A DNA stretch of 64,000 bases from Cercis canadensis (lineage: Eukaryota > Streptophyta > Magnoliopsida > Fabales > Fabaceae). The notes below the pieces were generated by a model that saw only the letters and a list, made by a program, of their open reading frames with translations, had not been told where the DNA came from and ran no database searches. Shown here piece by piece: positions 1 through 12,554 of the stretch. Both the position numbers and the translations under genes were made by a program. Location: the NCBI GenBank assembly GCA_003255065.1, contig QAOA01002442.1:318552-382551 (forward strand), read 5' to 3'. Within the stretch, counting starts at the first letter, position 1. Each line of letters opens with the position of its first letter.

Positions 1-767
1 GTTACAAGTAGGTTAAGGAGGCAAACGTTTTAGATATTCCATTCTTGACAGTTTTTAGTGGAGATTTATTTTTCCTTGCCTCTTCTTCCATTGGAGCTTA
101 AATTTGATGGTCATGGAGGAGTAGAACTTCTGTAACCAAGCTAGACTCCTGATTTAATTTAGTTTGATTTTGAGATTCTGTACTTATTTGAATTAAGTTT
201 AATGCAATTTTGTTCTTTGAATTCCTATCTTTCTTCGGTTTTTGTATGGATTATGGAGATTTCTATTATTCTTATGAATGTTGAGGTATGAAATAGAACC
301 TAAATTGATTGATCTTTGTTCTGTAGCAAGAATCCAGAGAAGGTTTGCTAATTAAAGTTCAGTTTTAGGTTAAACAACAAATTACTAATTATGTGTTATT
401 GCAAAGATTAATAATGTATGTGGTTAAATCGGATTTTGAATGATAATTCAGTAGGAACACTTAGTTATAATTAGAGATTTTGGTTATGACTAAATTCAAT
501 TAGCAATGCTGCATTAAGACTTGATTAATCATGTTCAATCTAGGATTAATCAAACCAATTCTTGATGGATGTTTAGCTAGTTTGCGTTTTTAATTAATTG
601 AATTAATCTCTATTCAATTTTGCAATTTACATTTGGCAATATATTATGTGTTTGAAAATCCCCAATTAGTAGTCTTGATATTGTTAATTAATCATTGTTT
701 TCCCTAAGAGACAACCCAGATTAGCCCTGTATTGCATTCTATTTTAGGGGATTCAATTTTAATTTGT
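1..767. other. Non-coding leader-like sequence, no gene recognised
   Basis: AT-rich sequence without a long reading frame. It lies directly upstream of a gypsy gag remnant on the same strand, so it may be that element's 5' leader or LTR. I found no second LTR copy or primer-binding site to prove this. Confidence 0.3.
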
Positions 768-1789
768 AGGAACATGACAATTCCGATCACGGTGCTGGCC
801 ATAGGCAGCTTATCAATTTTCCTTGTCCTGGAGATCATAGAAGAAGGAGACAGGTTGACACGGAGGATGATTCGGAAGAGGATGAAGTTGAGTATTTCAA
901 AGAACCACCCAGGAGGAATGCAGGTTTTAGGAGGAATGATCATGGTGATAGGGAATCCAATTTTAGATTGAAGGTAGACATTCCTTACTTGCAAGGTAAC
1001 CTAAACATTGAGGGTTTCCAGGATTGGATTACAAACATCGATCACTTCTTTGAATATATGGAAATACCTGAAGAAAAGAAAGTTAAGTTGGTTGCATGTA
1101 GATTGAAGGGTGGTGCGTCTGCTTGGTGGGAAAGGTTGCAGAGTAGGAGGATTCGTGAAGGCAAGACATCAGTTCGAACGTGGGGAAGAATGAGACAACT
1201 GTTGCTTAGCAAATTCCTTCCCCCTGATTATGAACAATTCCTATTCCAGCAGTACCAGAGGTGTCAATAGGGTCAGAGATCAAAGATCTATCCATGACTA
1301 TTATGAAGAATTCACAAGGTTGGCAACTCGAAATGATTTAAGGAAGACAAAAGGGCAATAAGTAGCCAGGTTCTTAGAGGGTTTAAAGTCATTCTTTAGA
1401 GACAAAATAAGGGTGCAGGTTGCAAGAACCCTATCTGAGGCTCATAATCTTGCCTTGCGGGCTGAATAATTGATGTAGAAAAGAAGTAGAACAGAGTACC
1501 CTCGCATAAATTTTAATGGGAATACCTATAAGACTATTGCTAATGACAAAAGCAAGGTGATTCAGGAAGACAAAAATAAGGAGGATAGGGTAGCAGGAAA
1601 ACAGAAAGTAACAGAAGCAAAAGAAGCACCAAAAACAGCCAATCTGTATACCAGACCCTACACAAGGAAGTGTTTTAAGTGCAACCAACCAGGCCACAGA
1701 TCTAGTGACTGCCCTCTCAGAAAAGCAATCCATGTTGTGGAACGAGAGGAATATGAGGAGGACGAGGTGTGTGGTCCATATGTTATTTA
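768..1789 (+). pseudogene. Ty3/gypsy-type retrotransposon gag remnant
   Basis: Reading from about 790 gives an acidic and Arg-rich N-terminal stretch, then a Retrotrans_gag-type core at about 968-1268 (motifs IPYLQG, WITNIDHFFEYMEIPEE, GGASAWWERL, LLLSKFLPPDY). An in-frame TAG at 1266-1268 breaks it. A CCHC zinc knuckle follows at about 1675-1715 (CFKCNQPGHRSSDC). Gag packages element RNA. Nothing recognisable as protease, reverse transcriptase or integrase follows the knuckle, so this is a truncated, dead gag. The gypsy assignment rests on the core and knuckle; the clade is not determined. Confidence 0.75.
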
Positions 1790-3800
1790 ATTACTTCATT
1801 CAATAAAGCACATGCAGACATTACAATTCAATAATTCAATAAAGTTGTAAAGTTGCAGAACCCTAAGTCACTTTCGCATAATTTATAGACAGACAACAAA
1901 ATCACAGGGACCACACCATACCAATTAATTGACAAAAGAGAAGTCAATACATAGTTGGACCATATGACCGGAAGTCCCTATCAACTAACTCAAAAACCCA
2001 CACTTGTACAACACATCGTGGGTCTAGCCAGGAAAAATAGTTAAAAACTAAAAAAGACAATTTTCCTCATTCTTCTAAAAAAAAAATCAACCAGAAGATT
2101 ACCTGCACTGGAAATATGCCAGAATGTCGCGATTGAGCCAATCCCACACACTACTCATCGCACCCTTTGATGTTCTCACTATCGCAAGCTTCTGCTTTGT
2201 TGAAATTCCTTTCGCTTACGAATCCTCTCCACTTCAAACTCTCTTTCGCACAATCTCCTTCGCTTCAATCTCTCTTCCTTTTGCCCTTAATCCCAGGTTC
2301 ACACCTTGCTTTCACTTTGCTTCTCACCAACTGTGTGATTTAGGGTTCATGAAATTTGGGGAAATTGTTGTTGTTGCAATTAGGATTCACACCAATGTTT
2401 TAGAATAGATTTTAGTCATCTCATGTGGTAGTCGCGTGACCTGGTTTCTGAACATTATTGACACTAATGTTTAATTAGGTGTGCAATTAAGGATTACTTC
2501 ACACAAGTGGCATCAACGTCCTCCCAATGTGTATGCCACATCAGCTTTTTTGTTAAAAACTGGATGACGTTAGCATCTCAGACCAAAAGTGCAACGTTAT
2601 GATAAATAGGGGGACCAAAACTGCAATTAAGCCTTGATTTTTATACCTGAAATTTTTTCAGCATAAGAAAGTTTGTAACCTTCTGTCACAACGTACTTGA
2701 AGGTCGCTACGATGCGAATGTCGGACTTAAAGAAAAAGATTAGTTTTCGAAAGAAAACTTAGAGTCACCACCAATTGTATTAAGAAAATAAGAAACAATT
2801 GGAAAAACCCATTTTTTAATAAAAAAAAATGGTTTGCGAACCAAAAAGAGTTCAGGAGTCTGTTTATGCATAGGGAAGGTATTAGACACTCTACAACATC
2901 CATCTAAAGACAGTTACCCTAAATTAATTGTGCGAACATAATATGACCAAAAATGTGTATTTTATTTACCCCAGAATAATAAATGATTACAAGAATATCT
3001 TACGAAAATAAAAACAAAGAATTTAAATGTGCAATACATGATTTATCTACTGAGACCTAAATCCTTCCACTCATTCATCGCATAAAGCGACCGTCCAAGG
3101 TGGCGCTACTTTCACCTAGGTCAGATAAAGAAAGACATCTCATATATGATTAACTCGCCCTATCCTCCCATGATAAGTGAATAGGCATGTAGATACTACG
3201 CGATATAAATATATTTTTTATATGCAGTGCAAATGCATGATTTTAAGTATTACAAAACTTATCTTAAAATCTAGGTACTGAAAATTCTTAATTTACATCA
3301 AAATAAAAATGAGATGAATAAAACATCATTCTTGCTCCATGCTTGCAGCTAGATATCTTTCGGTTAGGCCTTCCAAATTGCTCATACTCATAATTACCAT
3401 GAGTTGTATCCAAAGATGCTCATAAATATACCAAAACACAGGTTAGACAAGACTTAAAGACTTGAAAGAAATCTACCTAAATGATCCACACATTTAATCT
3501 CCACATGCTTCAAATAAAATAATCCAAAATCATAAAAAATGCACAATCAAACCCTAAACAACCCTTAGAATGGTGCAAACAATGCATGATAACTAAACCC
3601 AAAACAACTCTTAGAATAGAAAAAAGAATCTATCATACATAAGAATGACAGCTAAATACATAAGCAAAATACACCAAGAAATGAGGCATAATACACCAGG
3701 ACAACCACCAAACATGTCCAAAACCGTCATCCTTATCAAGAGACAAATTTGAAGGAAGTCCAAAGAATTCACATATTCATCAGTTATCTGAAATAGCTGT
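1790..3800. other. Intergenic, repeat-like, no gene seen
   Basis: There is no supported coding region. The part around 2700-2950 (a GAGTCACCACC-like phrase followed by a GCATAGGGAAGGTATTAGACAC-like phrase) resembles plant retroelement LTR sequence I have seen in other genomes. This is recollection, not proof. The stretch at 2490-2640 is composed like common dispersed plant repeats. Confidence 0.3.
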
Positions 3801-3804
3801 GTTC

Positions 3805-4125
3805 GAGTTAAAATTGGGAGCAAACTAGACATGCAAAAATTATAAAAATCACATACATTGAAGCAACACATCTTACAATTCAAATGAGACCGACATCACT
3901 TAATTTGGAGCTGTACAACTTAAACTAGAGACGAAAGACGATGCGCCGCCAGTGTTGACTGGTAGCATTGACAGTGCAGAAAAATATTCCTATTCACATT
4001 CAAACTAGGAATAAACTAGACATGCAAAAAATATGAAAATTGTACACATTGAAGATGTCTCCCGGTTCTAATGAGACCAACAACACTTAAATCCGAGCTC
4101 TGAAGCTCCGCCTAGAAAAAGAAAA
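3805..4125. repeat. Diverged tandem duplication, about 190-bp unit
   Basis: Two adjacent units share the phrases AACTAGACATGCAAAAA, ACATTGAAG, AATGAGACC and ACACTTAA in the same order (about 3822-3925 and 4012-4115). The function is unknown. It lies between gypsy debris and the dead homeobox gene. Confidence 0.55.
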
Positions 4126-5519
4126 CTGAAAGCTGCCAGTACTCACTGACAAAAGTTAGGTGTGATTTTATAGATTTAATAGACAACAAAAATCACACAA
4201 GAAACAAATAGAACAAAAATCTATTCATAAGATTGACAAGAAGAGTGAAACATGAGGCCATTGACACAATGCAATTGCTGTCTAACTTTTCCATATGTAG
4301 TCTCATTATAAAAATGTCATGGAAATTACAAATAATGATCCTGGTAGGGTTTTTCTTTTTCGCTACACAACTAGGAGTTAGCCTATCCCCTTGCATAATT
4401 TCACCATAGCCGGTCCTAATAGGATTTGAACATGAAATCTTTACAATGGAATACCCATTGCTTAACTATTGAAATTTCCTCCTAGAGATAATGATTAGGC
4501 TTGCTAAAATTATATTCATCCAGTTTCTTATGTATCACAGCAAGAATCTATAACCATAATTTTAATCCAAAACCTAACCATTCAAAGCAGCCTTTATTTT
4601 CGTAATTGTCGAGGTTACAAATTTTTTGACTTCAGCCACTGACTCCATTTATAATTGCTTAATTGCAGTTGAGTTACAAAGCAATATTTGGGAAGTCATA
4701 GTTAATATTGAACCACCTAATCTATATCTATTGCTACTACTAGATGCTCCAGCCACTTTGTTACATCGGCTATCCCTAGAGATGAGAAACCCTAATGGAA
4801 CAATTTCTACAAATGAGGAGTCTTCTCCGCTTAGAACCGGATTTATGTATGACATATCAACTGGAGCATACACAGCCAAAGATTCCAAGGGTCCTATATA
4901 AGATTCTTAAAGAATCAGCAGATTCCTTCTCGTAGGGATATGAAAGGCTGCACCACAAAAACAATTTAAATGAATTCAGTAACTTTTTTCCTGTTCTATT
5001 TTTTATTTTATTGTTTCTTTCATTTTTCATTTGATATAAGTGGATTGCAAATATTGTTTCATTAGCCTACACTTAAAAGAATGCAGGAAAATATCTTGTC
5101 TCTATTTTCATCTTTTATATACGGTCACAGGCTACAAATGAACCAAAAAACTGTTCCATATATATTTTCTGTAATTGATACTGATACATGAAATTGTAAA
5201 AGCAGGAGGCAATTACCCGGATAATTGTTGTACAGTTCGCAAGAATAGTTTTATATGAGATGCGCACAATCTCACTGACAGGATTTTCATTGCAAAGAAT
5301 ATCCCACTGCAAAATTAAGGTATCCATAGTTATGCAGTACAAATCTGATAATTAACAAAAAAATATTACAATAAAATATGAACTGTTAAGCTTGTGAACC
5401 TGAAATGCTGTTTTCTTATCTCTGAGGAAGTAAAAAACATGTCATGAGGGAAAGGAAGCCAATGAGAGGTAGTGGCAATGAGAATGATGGTAATTGAAGC
5501 TATTGAAAGGCTATGAAGG

Positions 5520-6229
5520 CAAAGATGTCATTGGATTAAAGTGGGTCTACAAGATCAAATATCATGAAGATGGATCAATCCAAAAATACAAAGCCCGACT
5601 CGTCGCCAAAGGGTAGTCTCAACAACCAGGTATTGACTTCAATGAAACCTTTGCTCCTGTAGTACGTATGGAGACTATAACAATGGTCCTTGCTCTAGCT
5701 GCTCAAATGGAGCTGCAAGTTTATCAATTAGACGTGAAGTTTACTTTTCCTAATGGAGAAATTGAAGAAGAAATTTATGTGGAGTAACCGCAAGCGAGCC
5801 ATCATTATATGGCCTAAAACAAGCTCCTAGAGCATGAAATAGCAAGATAGACAACTATCTTCTTGAGCATGGATTCTCCAAAAGCCCAAGCGAGCCATCA
5901 TTATATGTGAAGATGCAAGGTGATGACTTTCTTATCTTATGCTTGTACGTAGATGATTTCATCTACACTAGCACAAGCCCAAGAATGCTTGAAGACTTCA
6001 AGAAGGCCATGATGCACGAGTATGAGATGACCAATCTTGGTCTCTTGAAATACTTTCTTGGGATGCAAGTGAAGCAAAAACCTAGCCAAATTTCATCTCT
6101 CAAGAAAAATATTCAGATGATCTGTTGAAGAAGTTCAACATGAGCAACTGCAAGCCATTATCCATGCCAATGTTAATGAATGAGAAGCTCACGAAGGAAG
6201 ATGGAAAGGATAAGGTAAACAAGACAATC
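5520..6229 (+). pseudogene. copia reverse-transcriptase fragment, plus-strand arm
   Basis: The fragment includes the RT core: GLKWVYKIKYHEDGS, then the catalytic YVDD box in LILCLYVDDFIYTSTSP near 5930-5980, then KKFNMSN near 6125. It carries stop codons and a rearrangement: about 20 bases beginning CAAGCGAGCC appear at about 5789 and again at about 5888, replacing the missing stretch that encodes the YGLKQAPRAW region upstream. It is an inverted repeat of 6412-7165. It ends abruptly at about 6229, where the minus-strand copy begins. Confidence 0.85.
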
Positions 6230-9200
6230 TTCCTCATCCTCGTACAAGATCCCATAATTCTTCGCGCTCTTAACGTATCTCAAAATTCCCTTTGCGGCAT
6301 TGAAGTGAACTTTGCTTGGGTTGCTCATGAATCTTGAAACAATGTTGATAGCATGTACTATGTCTGGCCTTGTGTTTGTTAGATAGATTAATGAGCCCAC
6401 CAAGCTTCGATAGATTGTCTTGTTTACCTTATCCTTTCCACCTTCCTTCGAGAGCTTCTCATTCATTGCCATTGGCATAGGTAATAACTTGTAGTTGCTC
6501 ATGTTGAACTTCTTCAACAGATCATCTGAATATTTTTCTTGAGAGATGAATATTTAGCCAAGTTTTTTGCTTCACTTACATCCCAAAATGTATTTCATGA
6601 TACCAAGATCGGTCATCTCATACTTGTGCATCATGGCCTTCTTGAAGTCTTCAAGCATTCTTGGGCTTGTGCTAGTGTAGATTAAATCATCTACGTACAA
6701 GCATAAGATAAGAAAGTTATCATCTTGCATCTTCACATATAATGATGGCTTGCTTGGGCTTTTGGAGAATCCACGCTCAAGAAGATAGTTGTCTATCTTG
6801 CTATTCCATGCTCTAGGAGCTTGTTTTAGGCCATAAAGAGCTTTCTTCAAGCGATAAACATTGCCTTCTTCTCCTTGGACATAGTCTTGCGGTTGCTCCA
6901 CGTAAATTTCTTCTTCAATTTCTCCATTGAGAAAAGCAAACCTCGCGTCTAATTGATAAACTTACAACTCCATTTGAGAAGCTAGAACAAGGACCATTGT
7001 TATAGTCTCCATACGTACTACAAGAGTAAAGGTTTCATTGAAGTCAATACCTGGTTGTTGAGAGTACCCTTTGGTGACAAGTTGGGCTTTGTAATTTTGG
7101 ATTGATCCATCTTCATGATATTTGATCTTGTAGACCCACTTTAATCCAATGACATATTTGTCTATTGGCTTCTCCACAAGCTCCCATGTACGATTCTTCT
7201 CGATCATCTTGATTTCTTCATCCATGGCTTCTCTCCATGCTTCTTGCTTGGCGGCTTCTTCGAATTTTTTAGGCTCACAAGAAAAGAATGCAACATCACA
7301 AGTTTGGTAGAGATCTTGCAATGGTCGCATCTTTCTTGGAAGAGATGGAGGAGACGAGTCCAGTGTGGATTCCATTTGTCTTCGATTGGGGGTTTATAGT
7401 GGTGTGCTTGGGCCCGGATCGCTTCTTTTTGTCTCTTCAGCTTCTTTAAAGAGTTGAATCTCATTGGTTGCATCATTTCTCCATTGCCAGCTTGCTTTTT
7501 CATCAAAGATGACATATCTTCAGATGATTAGCTTTCTTGATTCAGGCTTATAGAGACAATAGCCCTTTAATTCATCACTATATCCAATGAAGCTACATTT
7601 CTCTCCATTTTCATCCAATTTCTCTCGATTCTCTTTTGGAATATGGGAGTAAGCAATACAACCAAAGATCTTGAAATGATCAATCTTTGGCTTTCTCTTG
7701 AACCAAGCTTCATATGGAGTCATACCCTCCAAAGCTTTAGTGGGGGATAGATTAAGAATATAAACAGCTGTGTTAATAGCCTCGGCCTAAAAAAATTTGG
7801 GCAAATTTTTGTATTAGAGCATGGAATGAGTCATTTCAACAATTGTTCTATTTTTCCTTTCGACGACACCATTTCGTTGAGGTGTACGTCGAACAATGAG
7901 CTCCTTTTTTATTCCATGCTCCTTGCAAAATTTTATAAACTTTTGATCATTGAATTCTCCTCCACGATCTGTTCTCAATATTTTGAGATAATGCCCATTT
8001 TGCTTTTCAACAAGGGTTTTAAATTGAATAAAGTGAGAGAGAGCATCAGATTTATGCTCAATGAAGTAGACCCACATCATGCGGGTGTAATCATCATCAA
8101 AGAGCAAGAAGTATCTCTTGCCTCCAAGATTGGGGTTTCTTGAATGACCCCAAATGTTGGCATGTATCAATTGAAGTGGAGCTTTAGCTCTCGAAAATGT
8201 TTTGGGAAATGGCAATCTATGCATTTTCCCAAAAATACAACCTTCACAAAAAAAAAATTCAACAGAAATATATGGAAGCCTAAGTGCCATTTCTTTCTGG
8301 CTTAATAGTTTAAGCCCATGAAAATTTAGATGGCCATATCTCAAATGCCATAATGTGGATTCATCCACATTTTTACATTTCAAAGCATATCTTTGCCCAA
8401 GCGGCATTATCATTGGAAAAACTTTGTTAGGGACCATTTTGATAATAGTGACAAGTTGCCCCTTATTTTTATCATAGATGGTGCATTTATCACCATCAAA
8501 GTTGAGCTTATAGCCTTTTTGAATTAATTGCCCAATACTTAATAAATTTTGGGCTAGGCCAGGCACATAGAGAACATCATGAATGAGTTTTTGATTGTCA
8601 TCTTTAGTTCTGACGGCAATAGTGTCTTTGCCTTCAACTTTTCGAATTTTCCCATTGCCAAGTGCGACTTGGGTTTTTAAGCTTTCATTCAAATTGACAA
8701 AGTAACTTGTGTTGCTTGTCATGTGTTTGAACAACCACTATCAAGATACCAAACATCCATTGATTCTTGATGTGTAGAGAAAGCGGAATAAAATATTTGA
8801 TCAAGGGATTCATTATTTTTAGTAAAATTAGCTTCTTCTTTTTGTCGGTACCAACAATCTTTTTTAAGATGAGTGTGCCTTTTGTACCTTTTGCATTTAA
8901 ACCGGCAATCTTTTGTATCATGATTATTTTTCTTGCATAAATTGCAATAGGAGCTAGAGTTTGCTCTATTATTCCATTGATTTTTATAATTTCCTCTCCC
9001 CCATACCACGGTTATTAAAAGCTCCTCTCTTTCCAGAGTTTTGACTATAGTTTTCATTTTTCCTATCTCCATCCTTTTTGGAGATATTTAATTTAGATTA
9101 AAATGCTTGCTCTAGTGGTTGCTCAAACCTTTACATTCTATCTTCATGAGCTTCAAGAGAGCTCATTAATTCCACTAGAGTAAGCTTAGAAAAATCTTTA

Positions 9201-9772
9201 GATTCTTCAATAGCAGCTACCACATGATCAAATTTAGACGGAAGGCTTCTCAATACATTTTGTGTAATTTTATTATCTTCTAGTGTGTCTCCATAGCTTC
9301 TAATTTGATTCACTAAGTGAGACACATTTGTTAAATGTTTGTATTGATTCGCCTTCCTTCATTAATAAAGTATCAAAATCTCTCCATAAAAATTGAAGTT
9401 TAATAGAAATTACCTTGTCAGAGCCTTTGAATTCATTCTTGAAGGTGTCCCAAGCCTCCTTTGATGTAGTCACGTTTATGATCTTTGAAAAGAGTGTCTT
9501 TCCAACAACTTGTTGTATGATGAACAAGGCCTTTGCATCCCTTTGCATATTTTCTTCATACTCCTTGTTCCTTGCTTCATCCCAGCAAGTTGCAAGTTCT
9601 TCTATATTTTCTGGCTTTTGTAGCCTTTTTCTACCAAACTCCATAAGCCTTGTGAGATGAACAACGTTCTCATTTGAATGCTCCAAAAATCATAATCTTC
9701 TCCTTGGAATATTGGGATTGATGTTTGGGAAAAGTTAAAGGTAGATAAGTTAGGAGATGATGTGGAGGCCAT
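6230..9772 (-). pseudogene. copia gag-pol copy on the minus strand, degenerate
   Basis: Read from 9772 down: gag start MASTSSPNLSTF with an early stop and frameshift, then the gag body (TCWDEARNKEYEENMQRD, 9300-9600; LRSLPSKFDHVVAAIEESK, about 9200), a CX2CX4HX4C knuckle (CNLCKKNNHDTKDC, about 8940), a protease-like WYLDSGCSNT (about 8740), the GAG-pre-integrase box LWHLRYGHLNF (about 8330), the integrase core (8220-7830), and RT with YVDD (about 6690). The first integrase catalytic Asp is Asn (LIHANIWG instead of the usual H-x-D), while the later LRTDRGGEF and NGVVERKNRT carry the other acidic residues. RNase H and both LTRs are missing on this strand. The product would be inactive. Confidence 0.88.
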
Positions 9773-9939
9773 AGGGGTTAATATATGGTGACAAAATGAT
9801 ACTTAAGGTTGAAGGATTTTAGGCTCGAGGGTGGCTGGATTAAAAAGCCTAAAGAATGAGTAATTTTGGGTAGTTGGGTGGACAGATTTTAAGTTGAATG
9901 GTGGCTGATTCGTGAGGCAATTGGCGTGGCTGGATTGAA

Positions 9940-10500
9940 CAATCTAAAGATTTTTCTAAGCTTACTCTAGTGGAATTAATGAGCTCTCTTGAAGCTCATT
10001 AAGATAGAATGCAAAGATTTGAGCAACCACTAGTTGGCTACACTGATAGTGATTGGGCTGGAAGCATAGATGATCGAAAGGGTACAAGCGGTTATGTTTT
10101 TCTTCTTGGCTCCAAGGAAATTTCATGGGCATCAAAGAAGCAAAAGAGTATAGCACTTTCAACTGTTGAAGAGGAGTATATGGTAGCCACTAGTACATCT
10201 TGTGAAGCTATTTGGCTAAGGAGGATTATGAATAACCTTCATCAAGGTACAAACACTCCAACCAAAATTTATTGTGACATGTCTGCAATTGCCATGACCA
10301 AGAATCCAGTGTTTCATAGCTGCACAAAGCATATAGAGATCCGACATCACTTCATCCAGGAGCTTGTGGACAAATGAGAGATCGAGTTATAATTTTGTAA
10401 GACTAAAGAACAGCTCGTTGATCTGTTCACAAAGCCAATTTCAGCTGCAAGTTCATCAAGTTTAGAGATATGCTTATAGTTTATGACTTTTCTAGATTAA
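9940..10500 (+). pseudogene. copia gag fragment fused to RNase H and 3' end
   Basis: 9940-10033 is a plus-strand copy of gag sequence found inverted at about 9120-9200 (LTLVELMSSLEAH region). At about 10033 it joins directly to the RNase H domain: GYTDSDWAGSIDDRKGTSGY, SWASKKQKSIALSTVEEEY, then KHIEIRHHFIQELVDK with a stop near 10377. This means that integrase and RT were deleted between gag and RNase H. A purine-rich tract (AAGGAGGAG, 10499-10507) precedes the LTR. Confidence 0.85.
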
Positions 10501-10507
10501 GGAGGAG

Positions 10508-10897
10508 TGTTAAATATTAATCTAGAATAGTCTATAGACATCTAGAATATTATAGACTGCTAGAAGTAAAGAAGACCAACTGCAGCAGTTAAAAAAAAAA
10601 ACAGAAGAAAAGACAAGGAAAAGTGTAGAACATTGAAGAAGAAGAAAGTCGGTTGTAAGAAAAAAAATCTGCATAGAAAATACTAGAAGAATGTAGAAGT
10701 AGGTCAGTGGAAGAAGTAGGAAGAAAAATCTACAACTTAGGCTAGTAAAGTCAGTGAAATTGATGTCTATAAAAAGGGTTGAGTAGATAAAAAAAAAAGT
10801 CGAAAAACAGAGACCAAGAATTAAAAAATACTTTAGCAATTCCTTTCTTCTCACTCACGTCCCACATCTCTGCCACCATTTAGCCTCAGATCCAACA
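10508..10897 (+). repeat. copia 3' LTR, about 390 bp
   Basis: It starts with TGTTAAATATTAATC immediately after a polypurine tract and ends with ...CCAACA, giving TG...CA ends, just before the GAGAA repeat and resumed host exon 8. It contains A-rich sequence and a possible TATA-like TATAAAAAG near 10766. No partner LTR was found in the window. Confidence 0.7.
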
Positions 10898-11546
10898 GAG
10901 AATTATGCCAGTTGGTTGTCCTGGTTCTGTACTTTGGCGAATAGAAACCTGAACTCCACTATCATTCATCTGAGACCATTGAGGGAAGTCCAGTTTGCTT
11001 GACATGGTTAGAATTCGACAAAAACTTTTGAACATTCGACGACCAAGCTTCGTGATGCTCCTACTTCCATTAGGGGATCTGATTACTGAACAATGGACAA
11101 GATAGACTTAGTAAATAAATGAATAAGATTCAGGCATTAGGGTAACGATGATGAAGACTAACATTCTTGAGCTTTTTGATTAGGTTGACATCCAGAATAC
11201 TCGATGTGGCATACATCCCACAAGCGAGTTAAACTCTCACACACTCCATGAAATGTTGCTACCCATCTTTCTGCTCCGTATCCAATACTATTACGTAGAA
11301 GATCTCTATATAGCAGCTTGGGTTTTAACATCTACTTCCACGTGTTCAACCCAAGTAACCTACCAGAATAAAGTATATATATTGTATCAAAGTACTTTAG
11401 TTCAGTTGCAATTAGCATTACTACAACATTAAAATTGCGTAAAGCATGTGAGAATTGGCTATATTATAAACAATGATAGCCCTGTGTGATCTCAAATAAA
11501 TTGACATGTAAACTTCCTTTAATTTTTGCTAAACGTAAAAAGATAA

Positions 11547-12554
11547 GGTTGTGTTTGAATGAGGTATTTAACAAATTCTTGTGAATTTCAAATACATGTA
11601 ATTGAAATGCAATATTTTAAATATATGTATTTATAAAATATTTTGTTTGGATACATTCTATTATAAAAAGAGTAATTTAACAATAATATTTAAAATATTA
11701 TAAAAAGAGGAATTTAGCCCAAAAACAAAAATACTTTAGAACACTCTTGTTGTGGGGCACACAGTCCCAAAACTAGAGTGAGAATGCATGTTAGAGAGAG
11801 AAGCAGAGAGCGAGAGAATGGGACTTTCCAGTTGAAGTAACTGGGTTGAATATAATCTACATTGACAAAGAGATTTATGAGTTTCTTGTTGAATGTGCAA
11901 GTGAGGAAAAGATGGGTTTGAAATTTAAGGACTTGAGCCTCATTGCAGAGCAATGCCCAGGTCCAGCTATTGCTGTCAACTTCGGAAACTTGAGGCGTTC
12001 ATTGGTGATGCTGTGTCTGGTGCTGCTGTGAGCTTTGTGGCGTGTCACAGTTGACAAGCTTGTTGCAGATTCATGGTGGGAAATTGTAGTCGGTGGGCGT
12101 GGCAGGAACCTCAGATACCTATTCTAAGTTCTTAGATTTGTTCCCAACCGGAGAAAAGGATTGGGATCTGTATCTCCTGCCTATGACATCTGCCAATTAT
12201 TCAATGGATGGACTCTACTCTAAATCCAGGTGCTTTGGTCTATCTTTTTCTTTTTTATTAGAGTGGTTGACAACGGCAACGTTGGTGGATGGCGGTGCTG
12301 GTGGGCGGTGGCGGCAGCAGTGTGGTTGGAGGAGTGCTAAGATGGTGAACAAGAAAGAGAGGAGAGGTATCGGAAAAGAGAGGTTTGGGGGAGAGGTGGG
12401 GGGTGTCGGGGGAGAAAGAGAGAGAGATGAGAGAGTAAATTTAAAATACACTATATTTTAAAAGAATTTGAAATACACTATATTAAAACTTTAGAAGTCA
12501 CTAAAAAAATATACTAAAATTTTGAAAATACTTTTAAAAATTACACAAACAGTA
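11547..12554. mobile_element. Possible PIF/Harbinger-type insertion with a captured fragment
   Basis: This segment lies in the intron between exon 7 and exon 6 of the dead HD-Zip gene and has no counterpart in the intact paralogue. TAA flanks both ends (544-546 and 12555-12557). The left end GGTTGTGTTTGAATG loosely mirrors the right end, whose reverse complement begins TACTGTTTGTGTAAT. A 60-residue reading frame inside (11846-12031, containing KMGLKFKDLSLIAEQC) looks like coding sequence from an unidentified gene. The boundaries are tentative. Confidence 0.4.

Larger units (their letters stand above)
5485..10897. mobile_element. Rearranged Ty1/copia composite inside exon 8 of the dead HD-Zip gene
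   Basis: The composite has three parts: a plus-strand RT piece (5520-6229), a minus-strand RT-to-gag copy (6230-9772 plus leader), and a plus-strand piece joining a gag fragment to RNase H and a 3' LTR (9940-10897). The five bases GAGAA occur just left (5480-5484) and just right (10898-10902). Host exon 8 continues on both sides of them, so they look like one target-site duplication around the whole composite. No 5' LTR is present. RT and gag are each present twice in opposite orientations, so one simple inversion of a single element cannot explain the structure. Confidence 0.75.

Noticed and set aside
704..994. 96-residue minus-strand frame
   Set aside because: It is antisense to the gypsy gag remnant, whose own motifs are on the plus strand.
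7826..8143. 105-residue plus-strand frame
   Set aside because: Shadow of the copia integrase, which is on the minus strand.
12093..12461. 122-residue frame rich in Gly and Arg
   Set aside because: It comes from a GGTGG/GAGAG-rich stretch inside a likely transposon insertion; composition explains it.
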